39,541 bases of DNA from positions 1 through 39,541 of the IMG/VR virus record IMGVR_UViG_3300028034_000031; one strand, written 5' to 3'. Positions 16,231 through 25,600 of this stretch are shown piece by piece. The translations under genes and the position numbers were made by a program. Positions within the stretch are counted from its first letter, which is position 1. The number at the start of each line of letters is the position of its first letter. The stretch comes from a virus. Under the pieces are notes generated by a model. That model saw nothing but the letters and a program-made list of their open reading frames with translations, was not told the DNA's origin and made no database searches.

Positions 16231-17556
16231 ATGGAAACAGGAGTAATTTATAAAATAGTAAATAGAGTTAATGGTAAAGTTTATATAGGACAAACTATTG
16301 ATTTTAAAAGAAGGATAATTAATCATTTTAGTAAACTAAGGCAGGATAAGCACAGGAACTCCCACTTACAAGGATCATTTAATAAGTATGGGGAAGAAGT
16401 TTTTGACATGGTTGTTGTAGATAAGGATATCCCTGTTGAAGACTTGTCTAGAGTCGAACAATACTACATAATGGATTTATTTAATAGTTATTATGAAGGT
16501 TACAACCAAACTAAAGGAGATTTAAGCTTTCTCTATAAAAGGGGTGAAAATAATAATACAGTAACCTTAACCAAAAATGATTGTATGAATATATACTATA
16601 CTTACCATACTTCTGATATTTATCAAAGGAGTTTGGCTGATGAGTATAATGTTGGAAGAGCATTAGTTAGAAAAATAGTTAATCACGAGCATTGGTCAAC
16701 TAGGAATATGCCCAAGTTCTGTAGGTTGAAAAAAGGTAAGAATAAAGGTGGCTTCAACTCGGGCGGATGTTTATATACTAAACATGAGTGTTTAGAAGTT
16801 TATAAGTACTGGAAAGATAATAAATGTCCGAAGTCAGAAGTAGCAAAACACTTTCCTATGAATTATGCGACAGTGCTGGAGATATTAAACCATACTCATT
16901 GGTCTACAAAGAATATGCCTGCTTTTTGTAGAGAAGATGATATACCTAATGAATTAAAGAACAATGTAGGTAAATACTCTAAAAAGAAATGTTTAGAAGT
17001 TTATTACTTATATGCTAATTCAAGACTTAGTCAAATAGAAGTTTCTAAGAGAACAGGTGTGAAGAAAAATACAGTGAGTAAAATAATACATTACAATCAT
17101 TGGAGTACTGAAAATATGCCTCTAGATGAACGAGTAAAGGGTTTTAAAAATAAGGATAGAAGTGCTTCAAGAGGTGATAAAACAGATAGAAAGAAATGTT
17201 TAGAAGCATACATCTATTATTATCAAAATGATATAACTTTTATTGAGGCTAGTAAAGACTTTCCTTTTGGGAGAAGTACCATGAGTAAAATAGCTAAGCA
17301 TAAACACTGGAGTACAAAAAATATGCCAGAAATATGTCGTTTTAAAGAAAAAGTTAGAGAGGGTATAAAGCAGGTAGGAGAATATCCTAAAGACTTGTGC
17401 ATAAAAGCTTATAAAGTTTATGAAAATAATGACTTCACTAAGAAAAAGGTAGCTAAAAGATTTGGAATACATTATAGAGTTTTTCAAGATGTCACGAATC
17501 ACAAACATCCTAGTACTAGAGACTTAACAAAAAAAGAAATTATGAATATGGAATAA
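16231..17556 (+). CDS. GIY-YIG homing endonuclease with five HTH-like repeats
   Basis: ATG 16231 follows AATAAGGAGATGAGG. The 441-residue protein has an N-terminal GIY-YIG nuclease (G-V-I-Y-K-I, then K-V-Y-I-G-Q-T, R at the next helix, and a later E-Q-Y-Y-I). From about residue 111 it consists of five tandem modules of 60-70 residues starting near 111, 181, 249, 319 and 385. Each begins with a Cys followed by a hydrophobic helix, has an HTH-like centre, and ends H-x-H-W-S-T-x-N-M-P (H-P-S-T in the last). Such modules resemble DNA-binding repeats of homing endonucleases. It is free-standing between capsid and head genes, not in an intron, so a mobile gene. Confidence 0.9.
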   Translation: METGVIYKIVNRVNGKVYIGQTIDFKRRIINHFSKLRQDKHRNSHLQGSFNKYGEEVFDMVVVDKDIPVEDLSRVEQYYIMDLFNSYYEGYNQTKGDLSFLYKRGENNNTVTLTKNDCMNIYYTYHTSDIYQRSLADEYNVGRALVRKIVNHEHWSTRNMPKFCRLKKGKNKGGFNSGGCLYTKHECLEVYKYWKDNKCPKSEVAKHFPMNYATVLEILNHTHWSTKNMPAFCREDDIPNELKNNVGKYSKKKCLEVYYLYANSRLSQIEVSKRTGVKKNTVSKIIHYNHWSTENMPLDERVKGFKNKDRSASRGDKTDRKKCLEAYIYYYQNDITFIEASKDFPFGRSTMSKIAKHKHWSTKNMPEICRFKEKVREGIKQVGEYPKDLCIKAYKVYENNDFTKKKVAKRFGIHYRVFQDVTNHKHPSTRDLTKKEIMNME

Positions 17557-17572
17557 AGGAGTGGTTTTAATA

Positions 17573-17932
17573 ATGCTAAGAGTTAAATATAAAGGTGGAG
17601 GTGCCTTGCCTTTGGTTGGCACAACTATTGTTGGTAAAAAGTCTTATAGCTTGGTTAGAGATGAAGATAAGTTAGAAAACCTTGTTAAAAGAGGATACAA
17701 GTTCATAATCAACAAAGATGGTAAAGACATTCCAGCTGAAGAGTACTTTAACAAAGAAGAAAAAGTAATAGAGACTGCTAAAATTGAAGTTGTCGAAGAG
17801 GAAGAAGAAACTGAAGAAGAAATTACACAATGTCAAGCTATTACTTCAAGTGGTACTCAGTGTCAAAATGAGGCAAAGTACCCTGAAGAAGAGCCACAAT
17901 ATTGTGGCATTCATAAAAGTAAATTAGATTAA
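17573..17932 (+). CDS. small head-associated protein with C-terminal Cys/His motif
   Basis: ATG 17573 is chosen because AGGAG at 17558-17562 overlaps the upstream GTG 17561. The 119-residue product has an N-terminal domain of about 60 residues like small head-joining proteins (K-V-K-Y-K-G-G ... a V-R-D/E-x-x-x-L-x-x-R-G-Y-x-F pattern). An acidic linker of consecutive glutamates follows, then a C-terminal motif C-Q-A ... S-G-T-Q-C ... Y-C-G-I-H that probably binds zinc. I infer a head-completion role from position; no firm family. Confidence 0.5.
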   Translation: MLRVKYKGGGALPLVGTTIVGKKSYSLVRDEDKLENLVKRGYKFIINKDGKDIPAEEYFNKEEKVIETAKIEVVEEEEETEEEITQCQAITSSGTQCQNEAKYPEEEPQYCGIHKSKLD

Positions 17933-17944
17933 GGGGGTGTTTAA

Positions 17945-18385
17945 ATGACCTCCATAATGGATGAGATTGTACCTAAATTTAGACGAGCTATTGGAGACAA
18001 TGAAACACCTTATTCTTATGCAGACACTATTCTAGCTGAGTATATTGCAGACTCATTAGAGAGTATTCAGATAAACTATTCTCATGACTATGTAGTAGAT
18101 AGAGATACTTTACAAATTGAGCCTGAAGTTAATGTTGTAGATCAATTCTTATTTATCATTAATGCTCAAATAGAGATGTTGAATAGAAGATCTAATGTAA
18201 ACTTTAGTGTTGGAGGACTATCAGTTAGAAGAAATGCTAGCTTGGACAGTAAAGAGTCTTTAGAAAATAAGTTAGATAGAGCAATAGCTAAAAAGAAAAT
18301 GGCAGACAGTATTGGAAGAAGTACTACAGAACATGATACATACTTTAACAGGTTAGAAGATTGGCTAAAATATATCACTTATTAG
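17945..18385 (+). CDS. head-tail connector-like protein
   Basis: This encodes 146 residues, with AAGGGGGTG before ATG 17945. The mostly helical sequence starts with I-x-P-K-F-R-R-A-I-G-D ... Y-A-D-T-I-L-A-E-Y-I-A-D-S-L and continues with a long helix region. This is the appearance of gp6/SPP1 gp15-type connector proteins that join portal to tail. The position a few genes after the capsid supports this. No catalytic motifs. Confidence 0.55.
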   Translation: MTSIMDEIVPKFRRAIGDNETPYSYADTILAEYIADSLESIQINYSHDYVVDRDTLQIEPEVNVVDQFLFIINAQIEMLNRRSNVNFSVGGLSVRRNASLDSKESLENKLDRAIAKKKMADSIGRSTTEHDTYFNRLEDWLKYITY

Positions 18386-18397
18386 GAGGAAAAGGGA

Positions 18398-18655
18398 ATG
18401 GTAGAAAATAAAGTTTTAGAGGAATTTTTGGATTTAGATGATAAGCAGCTTGCTTTATTAATTGTAAATTATTACCAAGAAATTAAGGGTATTAGAAATG
18501 ATATGGTTGGTGATTTAAATTTACTCGATAAAGTAGTTGAAGGTGACGAACATAGTAAAGAATTATTAAGAAAAAGTATTTTAGATAATTACAATGAGCT
18601 TCCTAGAGAGACACTAGGTTTCCTAGAGGGGTTAATACAAAAATTGAAGGAGTGA
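18398..18655 (+). CDS. small helical hypothetical protein
   Basis: This encodes 85 residues, with TTAGGAGG before ATG 18398. The acidic helical protein (many L, E, D) has no membrane segment or cysteine. It lies between connector and tail protein genes with short gaps, so it is likely a virion-assembly factor, but I do not recognise a family. Confidence 0.55.
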   Translation: MVENKVLEEFLDLDDKQLALLIVNYYQEIKGIRNDMVGDLNLLDKVVEGDEHSKELLRKSILDNYNELPRETLGFLEGLIQKLKE

Positions 18656-18661
18656 GATTAA

Positions 18662-19150
18662 ATGGCATTTGATTCCAACCTAACTGATATTTGGTATGGT
18701 AATGAGATTGAAGTCAGTATTGGGCATTATGATGGTGCTGCTTGGGTGTATGAAGCTATTGAGTACAGAGAAGGGTTTAGTCCAGATGAGCCTGATAATA
18801 CAGAAGGTGTATATGATGGATTAACCTATAAAGGTGACAAGAGAATCCAGGTAGAAAAGACAGTAGACTTCTCACAAAGATTTAGAGGTTTTGGTGTAGG
18901 TCTTGCTAAGTATGAAAATTTAGATGGTTTAGTAGTTAAGTTAGAAATTATTCCAGACGGAGGAACTATTCCAGCTGGAGTAGATTCTACAATGTTCTTA
19001 ACTAACTTAAATACCTCTAATTTCCAACTTGATGATATTCCTAATACTGGAGAGTTTAATATTAACTTGTCTGGTAGATGGGATGAGAAAGTCTTCAGCG
19101 AACCCACAGGTAGTGAGACATGGATTACAGAGTATCCTACTGGAGTATAA
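18662..19150 (+). CDS. putative major tail tube protein
   Basis: This encodes 162 residues, with GAAGGAGTGAG before ATG 18662. The sequence is beta-rich with repeated G-x-x-Y/F turns and a central K-T-V-D-F-S-Q-R-F segment, and a C-terminal N-I-N-L-S-G-R-W-D strand similar in style to tail tube subunits. It is followed by a terminator-like hairpin, as expected for a highly expressed structural gene. It precedes the frameshifted chaperone genes by two genes. The gene at 19382 is the alternative candidate for tail tube. Confidence 0.45.
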   Translation: MAFDSNLTDIWYGNEIEVSIGHYDGAAWVYEAIEYREGFSPDEPDNTEGVYDGLTYKGDKRIQVEKTVDFSQRFRGFGVGLAKYENLDGLVVKLEIIPDGGTIPAGVDSTMFLTNLNTSNFQLDDIPNTGEFNINLSGRWDEKVFSEPTGSETWITEYPTGV

Positions 19151-19162
19151 TAATTAGTACAT

Positions 19163-19184
19163 AGAGGGATTAATTTCCCTCTTT
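19163..19184 (+). terminator. terminator-like hairpin after the tail gene
   Basis: AGAGGGA (19163-19169) pairs perfectly with TCCCTCT (19176-19182) around TTAATT, followed by TT and AAATAA. It is a perfect 7-bp stem with a very short U tract, so partial termination or RNA processing is likely. Confidence 0.6.
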
Positions 19185-19202
19185 AAATAAGGAGGGAATA
19201 AG

Positions 19203-19379
19203 GTGAATAAGGAAGAAATTAAAGAAAAAGTTAACGAGGTTGAACAAGCTTATAAGAAACTTGATGATCAAATTACTCAATTAAAAGAGAATAAACTTAG
19301 ATTAGAAGGTCAATATGGTCTTTTAAAAAGTATGTTAGAAGAAGATGATGAAAAAGAGCTAGAAGAAATAGGTGATTAA
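19203..19379 (+). CDS. small coiled-coil protein
   Basis: This encodes 58 residues from GTG 19203, with AAGGAGG 7 nt upstream. The sequence is almost entirely charged heptad-like helix (E/K with L, I and V spacing), ending in an acidic tail. It sits between two tail genes. I recognise no family; a structural or chaperone helper role is plausible. Confidence 0.55.
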   Translation: MNKEEIKEKVNEVEQAYKKLDDQITQLKENKLRLEGQYGLLKSMLEEDDEKELEEIGD

Positions 19380-19381
19380 TA

Positions 19382-20122
19382 ATGGAAGCTACAGTATTTG
19401 CTGCATATGAGACAAGTATAGATACAGCTATTCTAGAAGAAGTTACTAATTCATACACTATTTCTTCTGGCTCTATTAGTATTGACAATCAAGCTACTAA
19501 TATGCAGTATCCTAGATTAGAAATAACTTCTGATAGTTCTAACATAACTGCAATTGAAATTGGTGGGAATATAGTACAATTTAGTAAAGTTATTTCTACT
19601 GGGGACACTTTAATACTAGACTTTAATGAGCAAGAATATGTTCTTAATGGTACAGATATTATTGAAGATTTAACTTTTGTAAGCTCAGATAGACCTAAGC
19701 TATTAGAAGATTCTATTACAGATATTAATATTACTTTTACAAATACCATTACAGTAGATGTAACTTATAAAGAATATAATAACATTATGACTAATCAGTA
19801 TGTTCAAGATTTTAGAATCTCAGTAGATAGGGGTTTTTTATCTGATAGAAAGTTTAAAAAGAATAATATTAAACAACTTATTTTAGAGAGTGAGAATTTT
19901 AATGTGAGCTTTAGTAACATGGCTTATGATTGGCAGTTATTTGATGCTATAGAAAATGATACTCCTATTAGGATTACTTATAGGGAAGACCACACTAATG
20001 GAGATAAGTCTTATGAGAAACATTTAACAGGCATTAAATTTAATACTTATGAAAGGTATTATAGAGATTCTACAGGGATAATATTTGAATCTCTTGTAGG
20101 CGAAGGAAATAATTTATTATAA
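19382..20122 (+). CDS. tail structural protein, beta-sandwich (tube or Dit-like)
   Basis: ATG 19382 follows AGGTGATTAATA. The 246-residue protein is beta-rich. The part from about residue 40 to 125, with N-x-x-x-x-Y-P-R-L-E-I and later L-I-L-D-F-N-x-Q-E-Y-V-L-N-G, resembles the beta-sandwich domain of siphovirus tail components, which decorates tube or distal tail proteins. The C-terminal 110 residues have V-Q-D-F-R-I-S-V-D and I-T-Y-R-E-D-H-T-N-G, like a second tube-like domain. Tail tube with Ig-like domain or a tail-associated protein are both possible. Confidence 0.45.
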   Translation: MEATVFAAYETSIDTAILEEVTNSYTISSGSISIDNQATNMQYPRLEITSDSSNITAIEIGGNIVQFSKVISTGDTLILDFNEQEYVLNGTDIIEDLTFVSSDRPKLLEDSITDINITFTNTITVDVTYKEYNNIMTNQYVQDFRISVDRGFLSDRKFKKNNIKQLILESENFNVSFSNMAYDWQLFDAIENDTPIRITYREDHTNGDKSYEKHLTGIKFNTYERYYRDSTGIIFESLVGEGNNLL

Positions 20123-20137
20123 AAGGAGAGGTTATTA

Positions 20138-20629
20138 ATGGCTAAAAAAGGAAAGAACGTTTGGGAAGATTTAAAAGGTGTAAAGGAAACACTTACTGAA
20201 GACTTGACAATTAAAATGGGTGAGGTTGAAGTAACTTTCCCAGTTAAATTTGTAGATTATGATGAAATTCAAGAAATTAATAGACAATATGATGACAAGC
20301 TTCCAGAGAAACCAGTTATTAATATTGATATTGGTAATAAGAGACATTCTATTAGAGTCCCTAATGCTCAAGAAAAGTTTGAAAGTTTTAATGATCATCC
20401 AAAAGCTAAAGAGTGGCAAGAAAAAGCTGCTCCTGTAGAGAGAGAAAGAAAAGCTAGAATTGCTTATGAGTTTATTGCTGATGACTTTAAACCAGGCGAA
20501 ACTGTAGAAGAGGGTGTAGAATTTCTCTTAGAAGAGCTTAGAGAAATGGATAGATTAGCTATTACTGAAAAAGGTTTTGAGCTTAACGGTATCTCTGAAA
20601 GGTTAGATAAAGCGGAAAAAAACTCCTAA
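20138..20629 (+). CDS. tail assembly chaperone, short (G-type) product
   Basis: This encodes 163 residues, with AAGGAGAGG before ATG 20138. The acidic/basic mixed protein is the zero-frame product upstream of a -1 frameshift signal; it ends two codons after the slippery site at TAA 20627. By analogy with lambda gpG it should bind the tape measure protein during tail assembly. Its neighbour at 20650 in the -1 frame has no ribosome site of its own, supporting a G/GT pair. The long product is listed separately. Confidence 0.75.
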   Translation: MAKKGKNVWEDLKGVKETLTEDLTIKMGEVEVTFPVKFVDYDEIQEINRQYDDKLPEKPVINIDIGNKRHSIRVPNAQEKFESFNDHPKAKEWQEKAAPVERERKARIAYEFIADDFKPGETVEEGVEFLLEELREMDRLAITEKGFELNGISERLDKAEKNS

Positions 20630-20856
20630 GTCCTGACAATAAGTCAGGCATGTTGAAAGATGGTATATCTTTTAGATATGTTGTCTTAGATACATGGGAG
20701 AAATTTGGGTATACCCCTAACCAGTGGGATAGAATAGATAAGGATACTCAAATGGAATTAATACAGAAGAGAAACTTAGATTTAGAGCATGAGGAATATA
20801 TCAAAGAACAGTCAAAAAAGGAAGCAGAGAAGAACAAAAAGAGGAATAGGAGATAA
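20138..20856 (+). CDS. tail assembly chaperone, frameshifted (GT-type) fusion
   Basis: The product is 20138-20623 joined to 20623-20856 by a -1 shift, about 239 residues. The 77 C-terminal residues include a W-E-K-F-G-Y segment and a K/E-rich tail ending K-K-N-K-K-R-N-R-R. They resemble the T domain of GT chaperones, which contacts the tail tube. The slippery heptamer is in phase and the hairpin is 8 nt downstream. Between the end of the short product and ATG 20650 there is no good ribosome site, so the downstream part is most likely made only by frameshifting. Confidence 0.8.
20617..20648 (+). promoter_or_regulatory. programmed -1 ribosomal frameshift signal
   Basis: The heptamer A-AAA-AAC (20617-20623) is in the X-XXY-YYZ phase of the upstream frame. 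An 8-nt spacer is followed by a perfect 6-bp stem CCTGAC (20632-20637)/GTCAGG (20643-20648) with an AATAA loop. The zero-frame TAA lies in the spacer. Confidence 0.85.
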
Positions 20857-20875
20857 TACTTCTATTCCTTTCTTA
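20842..20875 (+). terminator. weak terminator-like hairpin after chaperone genes
   Basis: AGGAATAG (20842-20849) pairs with CTATTCCT (20862-20869) around a 12-nt loop containing the stop codon, followed by TTCTTAC. The U tract is poor, so termination is partial at best. Confidence 0.45.
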
Positions 20876-20895
20876 CTATAAGGAGGAAAATAAAA

Positions 20896-21222
20896 ATGGC
20901 AAGAGCTATGGTAGATGTACAGAGAGTTGGCTCTAGTGGAGTAACTAATCCTACATACACTACTATTGGAGTAGATGGTGTTGAATTTGCTAATACAGGA
21001 ACAGAGTTAGTTATTATAAAAGCCCCAACTGCTGCTGATATAACATTTATTACAGATGGTACAGTTGATGGGTTAAGTATTGAAGACAAGGCAGTCAGCT
21101 TAGCATTAGGTGATGAATATATGGTTACAGGTCTGTCAAAGAAATATTTTAATACAGTTGATGGTACAGTACAAGTTGATTCAACAGCAACAGACACAGA
21201 GATTGCAGTTATTAAGCTTTAA
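20896..21222 (+). CDS. small virion-like protein
   Basis: This encodes 108 residues from ATG 20896 with AAGGAGGAAAA upstream. The sequence is beta-rich (T, V, G and D repeats: V-D-G-V-E-F-A-N-T-G-T-E-L-V-I-I), typical of small phage decoration or neck proteins. No specific family is recognised. It is between the tail chaperone and a head-closure-like gene. Confidence 0.5.
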   Translation: MARAMVDVQRVGSSGVTNPTYTTIGVDGVEFANTGTELVIIKAPTAADITFITDGTVDGLSIEDKAVSLALGDEYMVTGLSKKYFNTVDGTVQVDSTATDTEIAVIKL

Positions 21223-21244
21223 AGGAAACTAAAGGAGGGTTATT

Positions 21245-21643
21245 ATGATTAATGATTTTCAATTATCCCCTCTTGAGAAGAAAGGAGTTTTAAGGGATGC
21301 TAAACAACTAACATCCCAGAACTCTCTTTCTATTAGGTATTATTCGGAAGGAACATTTACTCCAGGTATGGGTGGAACAACGGATCCTACTTGGTCTAAC
21401 TTTTCAGAATATCCTTCCGTAATTCAAGAGATTGATGAGTTCTCTTCTAAAAGGTATGATTATGGTGACTTAACAGAAGGTGACTTAATTCTTTTACTCC
21501 CTTATGATACTTCTCTCCCTACTGATGCTATCAAATATGAATTTAAACATCAAGGTAGAACTTTTACTGCTGAGATGATACAAGCAGAGCAATTACTAGA
21601 TGGTACTATCACTCACTATTATATGGTAGGCAAGATATTATGA
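21245..21643 (+). CDS. head closure (stopper)-like protein
   Basis: This encodes 132 residues, with AAAGGAGGG before ATG 21245. It has a small beta-barrel style sequence with Y-G-D-L-T-E-G-D-L-I-L-L-L-P, K-Y-E-F-K-H-Q-G-R-T-F and Y-M-V-G-K-I-L. These match in style the SPP1 gp16/HK97 head-closure proteins: a parameter range, then the adduct and the strand end. It overlaps the HK97-gp10-like gene by ATGA, the usual arrangement in head-tail joining modules. Confidence 0.6.
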   Translation: MINDFQLSPLEKKGVLRDAKQLTSQNSLSIRYYSEGTFTPGMGGTTDPTWSNFSEYPSVIQEIDEFSSKRYDYGDLTEGDLILLLPYDTSLPTDAIKYEFKHQGRTFTAEMIQAEQLLDGTITHYYMVGKIL

Positions 21644-22200
21644 TAAAAATAGATATAGATATACCAGACTTAGATGAACTAATGATTAGACTACAGCTAT
21701 TAAGAGAACAACTAGATGAAGATGGGTTAAAGCAATATTTAGACCTTTTAATGGGCGATGGGGATGTAAGTGTATCGGCAACTCTTCAAGCTAATATTTA
21801 TGATATGGTTTATAACTCTCCTGTAGAAATGATAGCAGGTAATAATTATAAGGTTAATACTGAGCCTACTCATTATCAAAGAACAGGTGCCTTATTAGAT
21901 GCAGTAAGGGCAGAAGTTAAAGGAAATAACTTACATTTGTACATAGATGATAATTATTTAGCTGGGCAGGAGTCTCCTGGAACTTTAGAAACTGGTACAG
22001 CAACTAATATGAACGAAACTCCTTACTCTTTAAGAGTAGAGAATGACTTCGTATATGAGAATGCCCAAGGAGTAGATGTATTAAGAAAAGGTAGTAAGTA
22101 TATGCAGAAAACATATGAAGAATTAAAGTTACAGATTATGCAAGGAAGAAAGAACCCTAAAACAATACTGATGCCTTTATTAGGGATGTGGAAAAATTGA
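21640..22200 (+). CDS. HK97 gp10-like minor structural protein
   Basis: This encodes 186 residues, and its start overlaps the preceding stop. An N-terminal helix (I-D-I-P-D-L-D-E-L ... L-L-R-E-Q-L) is followed by V-Y-N-S-P and Y-Q-R-T-G-A-L-L-D-A-V-R, a pattern characteristic of HK97-gp10 family proteins (R-T-G-x-L). A basic C-terminal part has M-Q-K-T-Y-E-E-L-K. The family acts at the head-tail interface as a tail completion factor. The order closure-gp10-terminator is standard. Confidence 0.7.
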   Translation: MIKIDIDIPDLDELMIRLQLLREQLDEDGLKQYLDLLMGDGDVSVSATLQANIYDMVYNSPVEMIAGNNYKVNTEPTHYQRTGALLDAVRAEVKGNNLHLYIDDNYLAGQESPGTLETGTATNMNETPYSLRVENDFVYENAQGVDVLRKGSKYMQKTYEELKLQIMQGRKNPKTILMPLLGMWKN

Positions 22201-22691
22201 TTACACAAGCAAAGAATTTTATAAATAATATGCACGAGGAATTGCAAACTTTTATTATGACTAAACAAGGTGAAAATGATGATTTCCCTGACTCTTGGTA
22301 TGCAATAGATTTTGATGATGTTCAGAATACAGTAGAGTGGATGAATCAAAATCCTGACAACGTTAGACCTATTGTACAGGTAATGGAATTAGATAGTCCT
22401 GTAACTAATAAAACAAGGGATAGTCAAGGAGATACAGTACAGAAAATAAATATTAATTTAGCCTTATATATTGTAGTAACAGATAAAGTACAAGAAGGTA
22501 CTAAAAGAAAGATTTTATTAAATGAGCTAGCAAGCGAATTAAAGTATAAATTTGATAACTACTACATGAATATTCCTCACTTTAGAAGAGTAAGTCTGAG
22601 TTTACCTAATGGAATATTAAATAGAGACAGTGACGGGATGTATTCATGTAGATTAGATTTATATGCAGAAATATATAAGAAAGTGAGGTGA
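22188..22691 (+). CDS. tail terminator-like protein
   Basis: The start is GTG 22188 or TTG 22197; the latter overlaps the upstream TGA and is about as likely. The product is about 164-167 residues and shows alpha-beta alternation, with N-I-N-L-A-L-Y-I-V-V-T-D-K and R-L-D-L-Y-A-E-I-Y-K, as in tail terminators (lambda gpU/SPP1 gp17.1). The position before the tape measure gene supports a tail-length-completing role. Assignment is by position and general pattern. Confidence 0.5.
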   Translation: MEKLITQAKNFINNMHEELQTFIMTKQGENDDFPDSWYAIDFDDVQNTVEWMNQNPDNVRPIVQVMELDSPVTNKTRDSQGDTVQKININLALYIVVTDKVQEGTKRKILLNELASELKYKFDNYYMNIPHFRRVSLSLPNGILNRDSDGMYSCRLDLYAEIYKKVR

Positions 22692-22696
22692 GCTAA

Positions 22697-25600
22697 TTGG
22701 CAGGTAGTACTTATAATTTAGGAATAAATGTTAGTGTAGGATCAGTTGGAGTAAATTCTACACTTAATGCGATAGAGCAAAGATTTCAAAAGTTTTCTAA
22801 GTCTGTTCAAGCTTCTTCTCAATCTATGAATGCTTCAATGAAAGGTAGTTTATCTACTATAGACCAAGAGATGAATAAGTTTGACCAGCTTAATAATAAG
22901 ATGCAGAAAGTATCTACAGGTAAAGAAAGTGTTGCTTCTAAATCACAGAAAATGGAGCAAACAACTAAGAAAGAGAATAAAGCTTTAAATGATTTAGATA
23001 AGACTACACAGAATCATACAAAAGCTATAAAAGGTAATAATACTGCTACTGAGAATTGGCTCTCCTCACGCACAAGAAGTATTGGTATTGCACTTAGATC
23101 AACAGTAGTCTGGGGCTTAGCTACAACAGCTATATATGGTTCTCAGAGAGCATTAAGAGAAGCACATCAGACTATGATGGAAGTTAATAGTGAAATGATT
23201 GCTTTAAGACGTGTAATGAGTGGTGCAACTACTGATTTTGAAAGTTTAAGAGATACTGCTGGAAATTTAGGAGTAGAATTTGCTGCTAATATTCAAGATG
23301 TAATATCCTCAATGGTTGAATGGGGAAGACAAGGTAGAAATCAGATAGAGGTTATAGAATTAACTGAAGCTGCTTTACTTGCTACTAATGTTGCAGAAAT
23401 GGAAGCAAAAGAAAGTGTAGACTTACTCACAGCCTCATTATTACAATTTAATATGGATGCTAGTGAAGCTACAGAAATTATAGATAGGTGGAATGAAGTT
23501 GCGAATAACTTTGCTGTAAATGCAACTGATATTGGTATAGCCCTCCGAGAAGCAGGCTCAGCGGCTCAATCAGCGGGGGTATCAATGGATAGTCTTATAG
23601 GTATGGTAACTTCTTTAAGTGCTGCTACAGCCAAGTCTGGTAGCCGTATAGGGCGTTCTTTACGTACAATATTCTCAAGAATAATGGGAGATATGGGGGG
23701 TACAGCAGAATCTCTAGGTAAAGTTGAAGTAGCTTTAAACAGTGTTGGTGTTGCTTTAAGAGAAGATGAATCTACTTATAGAGACCTATCTGATGTACTT
23801 ACTGATTTAGCTGTTCGCTGGGGTGACTTAGATGAGGTAATGCAGGCTAATATCGCTAGAGCTATTGGTGGTAGAAGAAGATACTCTGATGTGATAGCTT
23901 TAATCGAGAACTGGGATATGGCATTAGATGCAACAACATCTTCTATGAATTCTCTAAACTCTGCTATTGAAGAGAATGAAACATATATGCAAGGTATGGA
24001 AGCTAATTGGACTCAAGTTAGGGCAGAATTTAATCAGATAATCAATACTATTCAAGATTTAGGTGGAGAAGAACTATCCATTAATCTAGCAGGAGCTATT
24101 CGAGAAGTATTGTCTTCTGTAGATGATTTCTTAAATGGTTTTAGAGCCTTAGAAGAAGAGATGCAGGCTATAAGAAATGTCGCTAGCCTATTAGTACCCG
24201 CATTAATGTCTATAAAAACAGTTAGTCTTTTAACAACCACTACACTTACAGGTTTATCAACAACTGTAGGTACATTAGCTTTATCATTTGGGGGAGTTCT
24301 TACAGCAATAAATCCTCTAATTCCAGCTATAGGTACTTTAGTGATAGGGATTAGTCAGTATATAACTAGGCAAGGTAAATTAATACAAGCAATTGAAGAA
24401 GGAACTAAAGCAAAATCAACATTTAATGATGTAACTGAGAGAACAAATGAGCTTTCTAAAACTGAATTAAGTAATTCTAGGGAATTAATTACTCAGTATA
24501 GAGAAATGATAGGTTCCTTTACTGATTTACAGCAGGCTAGATCAGAAGCATTCTCTGAGGCAGGAGAAGCTAGTTTCTTTGGTACTATTGGGAATATTTT
24601 AGCTGATATTACTCCAGGATTCGAAGGTGCAACAGATGAGACTAGAAAGATGTCTGAAGAAATGCTTGTACAAATTACTAAACTGGAAAAAGCATTCCCT
24701 GATATAGCTAAACAGTTCGAAGATCAGATAAATAATAATGAATACACTCAGTTTCTCGATACAATAGCTAGTGAATTGGTTAAGTATAATGAAGCCCTTG
24801 ATAATAGTATAGCATTTATTGATAAGAATACTAACTCAATGCTCTCTAACGTAAAACAAGGACAGAGAGAATTAAAAATGCTCCAAGAACAGCAGGATAG
24901 ATATCAGGAGCTAAGCAGTATAAGAGATAGAACTGCTGAACAAGATGCAGAGTTATTCGAATTAAAACAAGACTTAACAGAGCAATGGTATGAATTAGGA
25001 GATGCTTCTAAAAACTTTGGTAATACCTTAAGTCAAATAGTTGGTAAGCAATTAGACAAGTTTGGTGATGGTGGAAGTAAAGTAACAGAAGTTATTTCTG
25101 AGATGGAAAATAATATTAACACTTTAGAAATGTCAATGACTGGATTAAGGACAGCCCAAAGTGATGTAACAAATGACATAGAAAAGTATAGAGAAAAACT
25201 ATCACAGTTAAACCCTAATAATTCTGAACATATTGCAGATATTCAAGAAATAACTCAAAAACTAACTGCTGCTCAGACTAGATATTCTAATATTAACGAG
25301 AGTATAGAGACTGCTCAAAGGCTAATAACCAAGTTTAGAACTGAAATAAAACTTCTTCAAGAAGGTTTTGCAGGGTTAACAGAAGAAGAGATATTAACTA
25401 ATCTAGTAGGAGCTATTGATATTCTTAATGAGTTTACACAAGAATTAAGAGAAGCTAAATTGGAAGTCGATGGAATGAGAAGAAGTCTAGAGGAAGAATT
25501 AGATTTTCAAAGCTGGTTATCAGATATAAAAGGAGATACTGGTTTAGAGAGATTAGAAAATGAAATTAAGGTGTACGAAGATTATTTAGGGAATCTTGAA

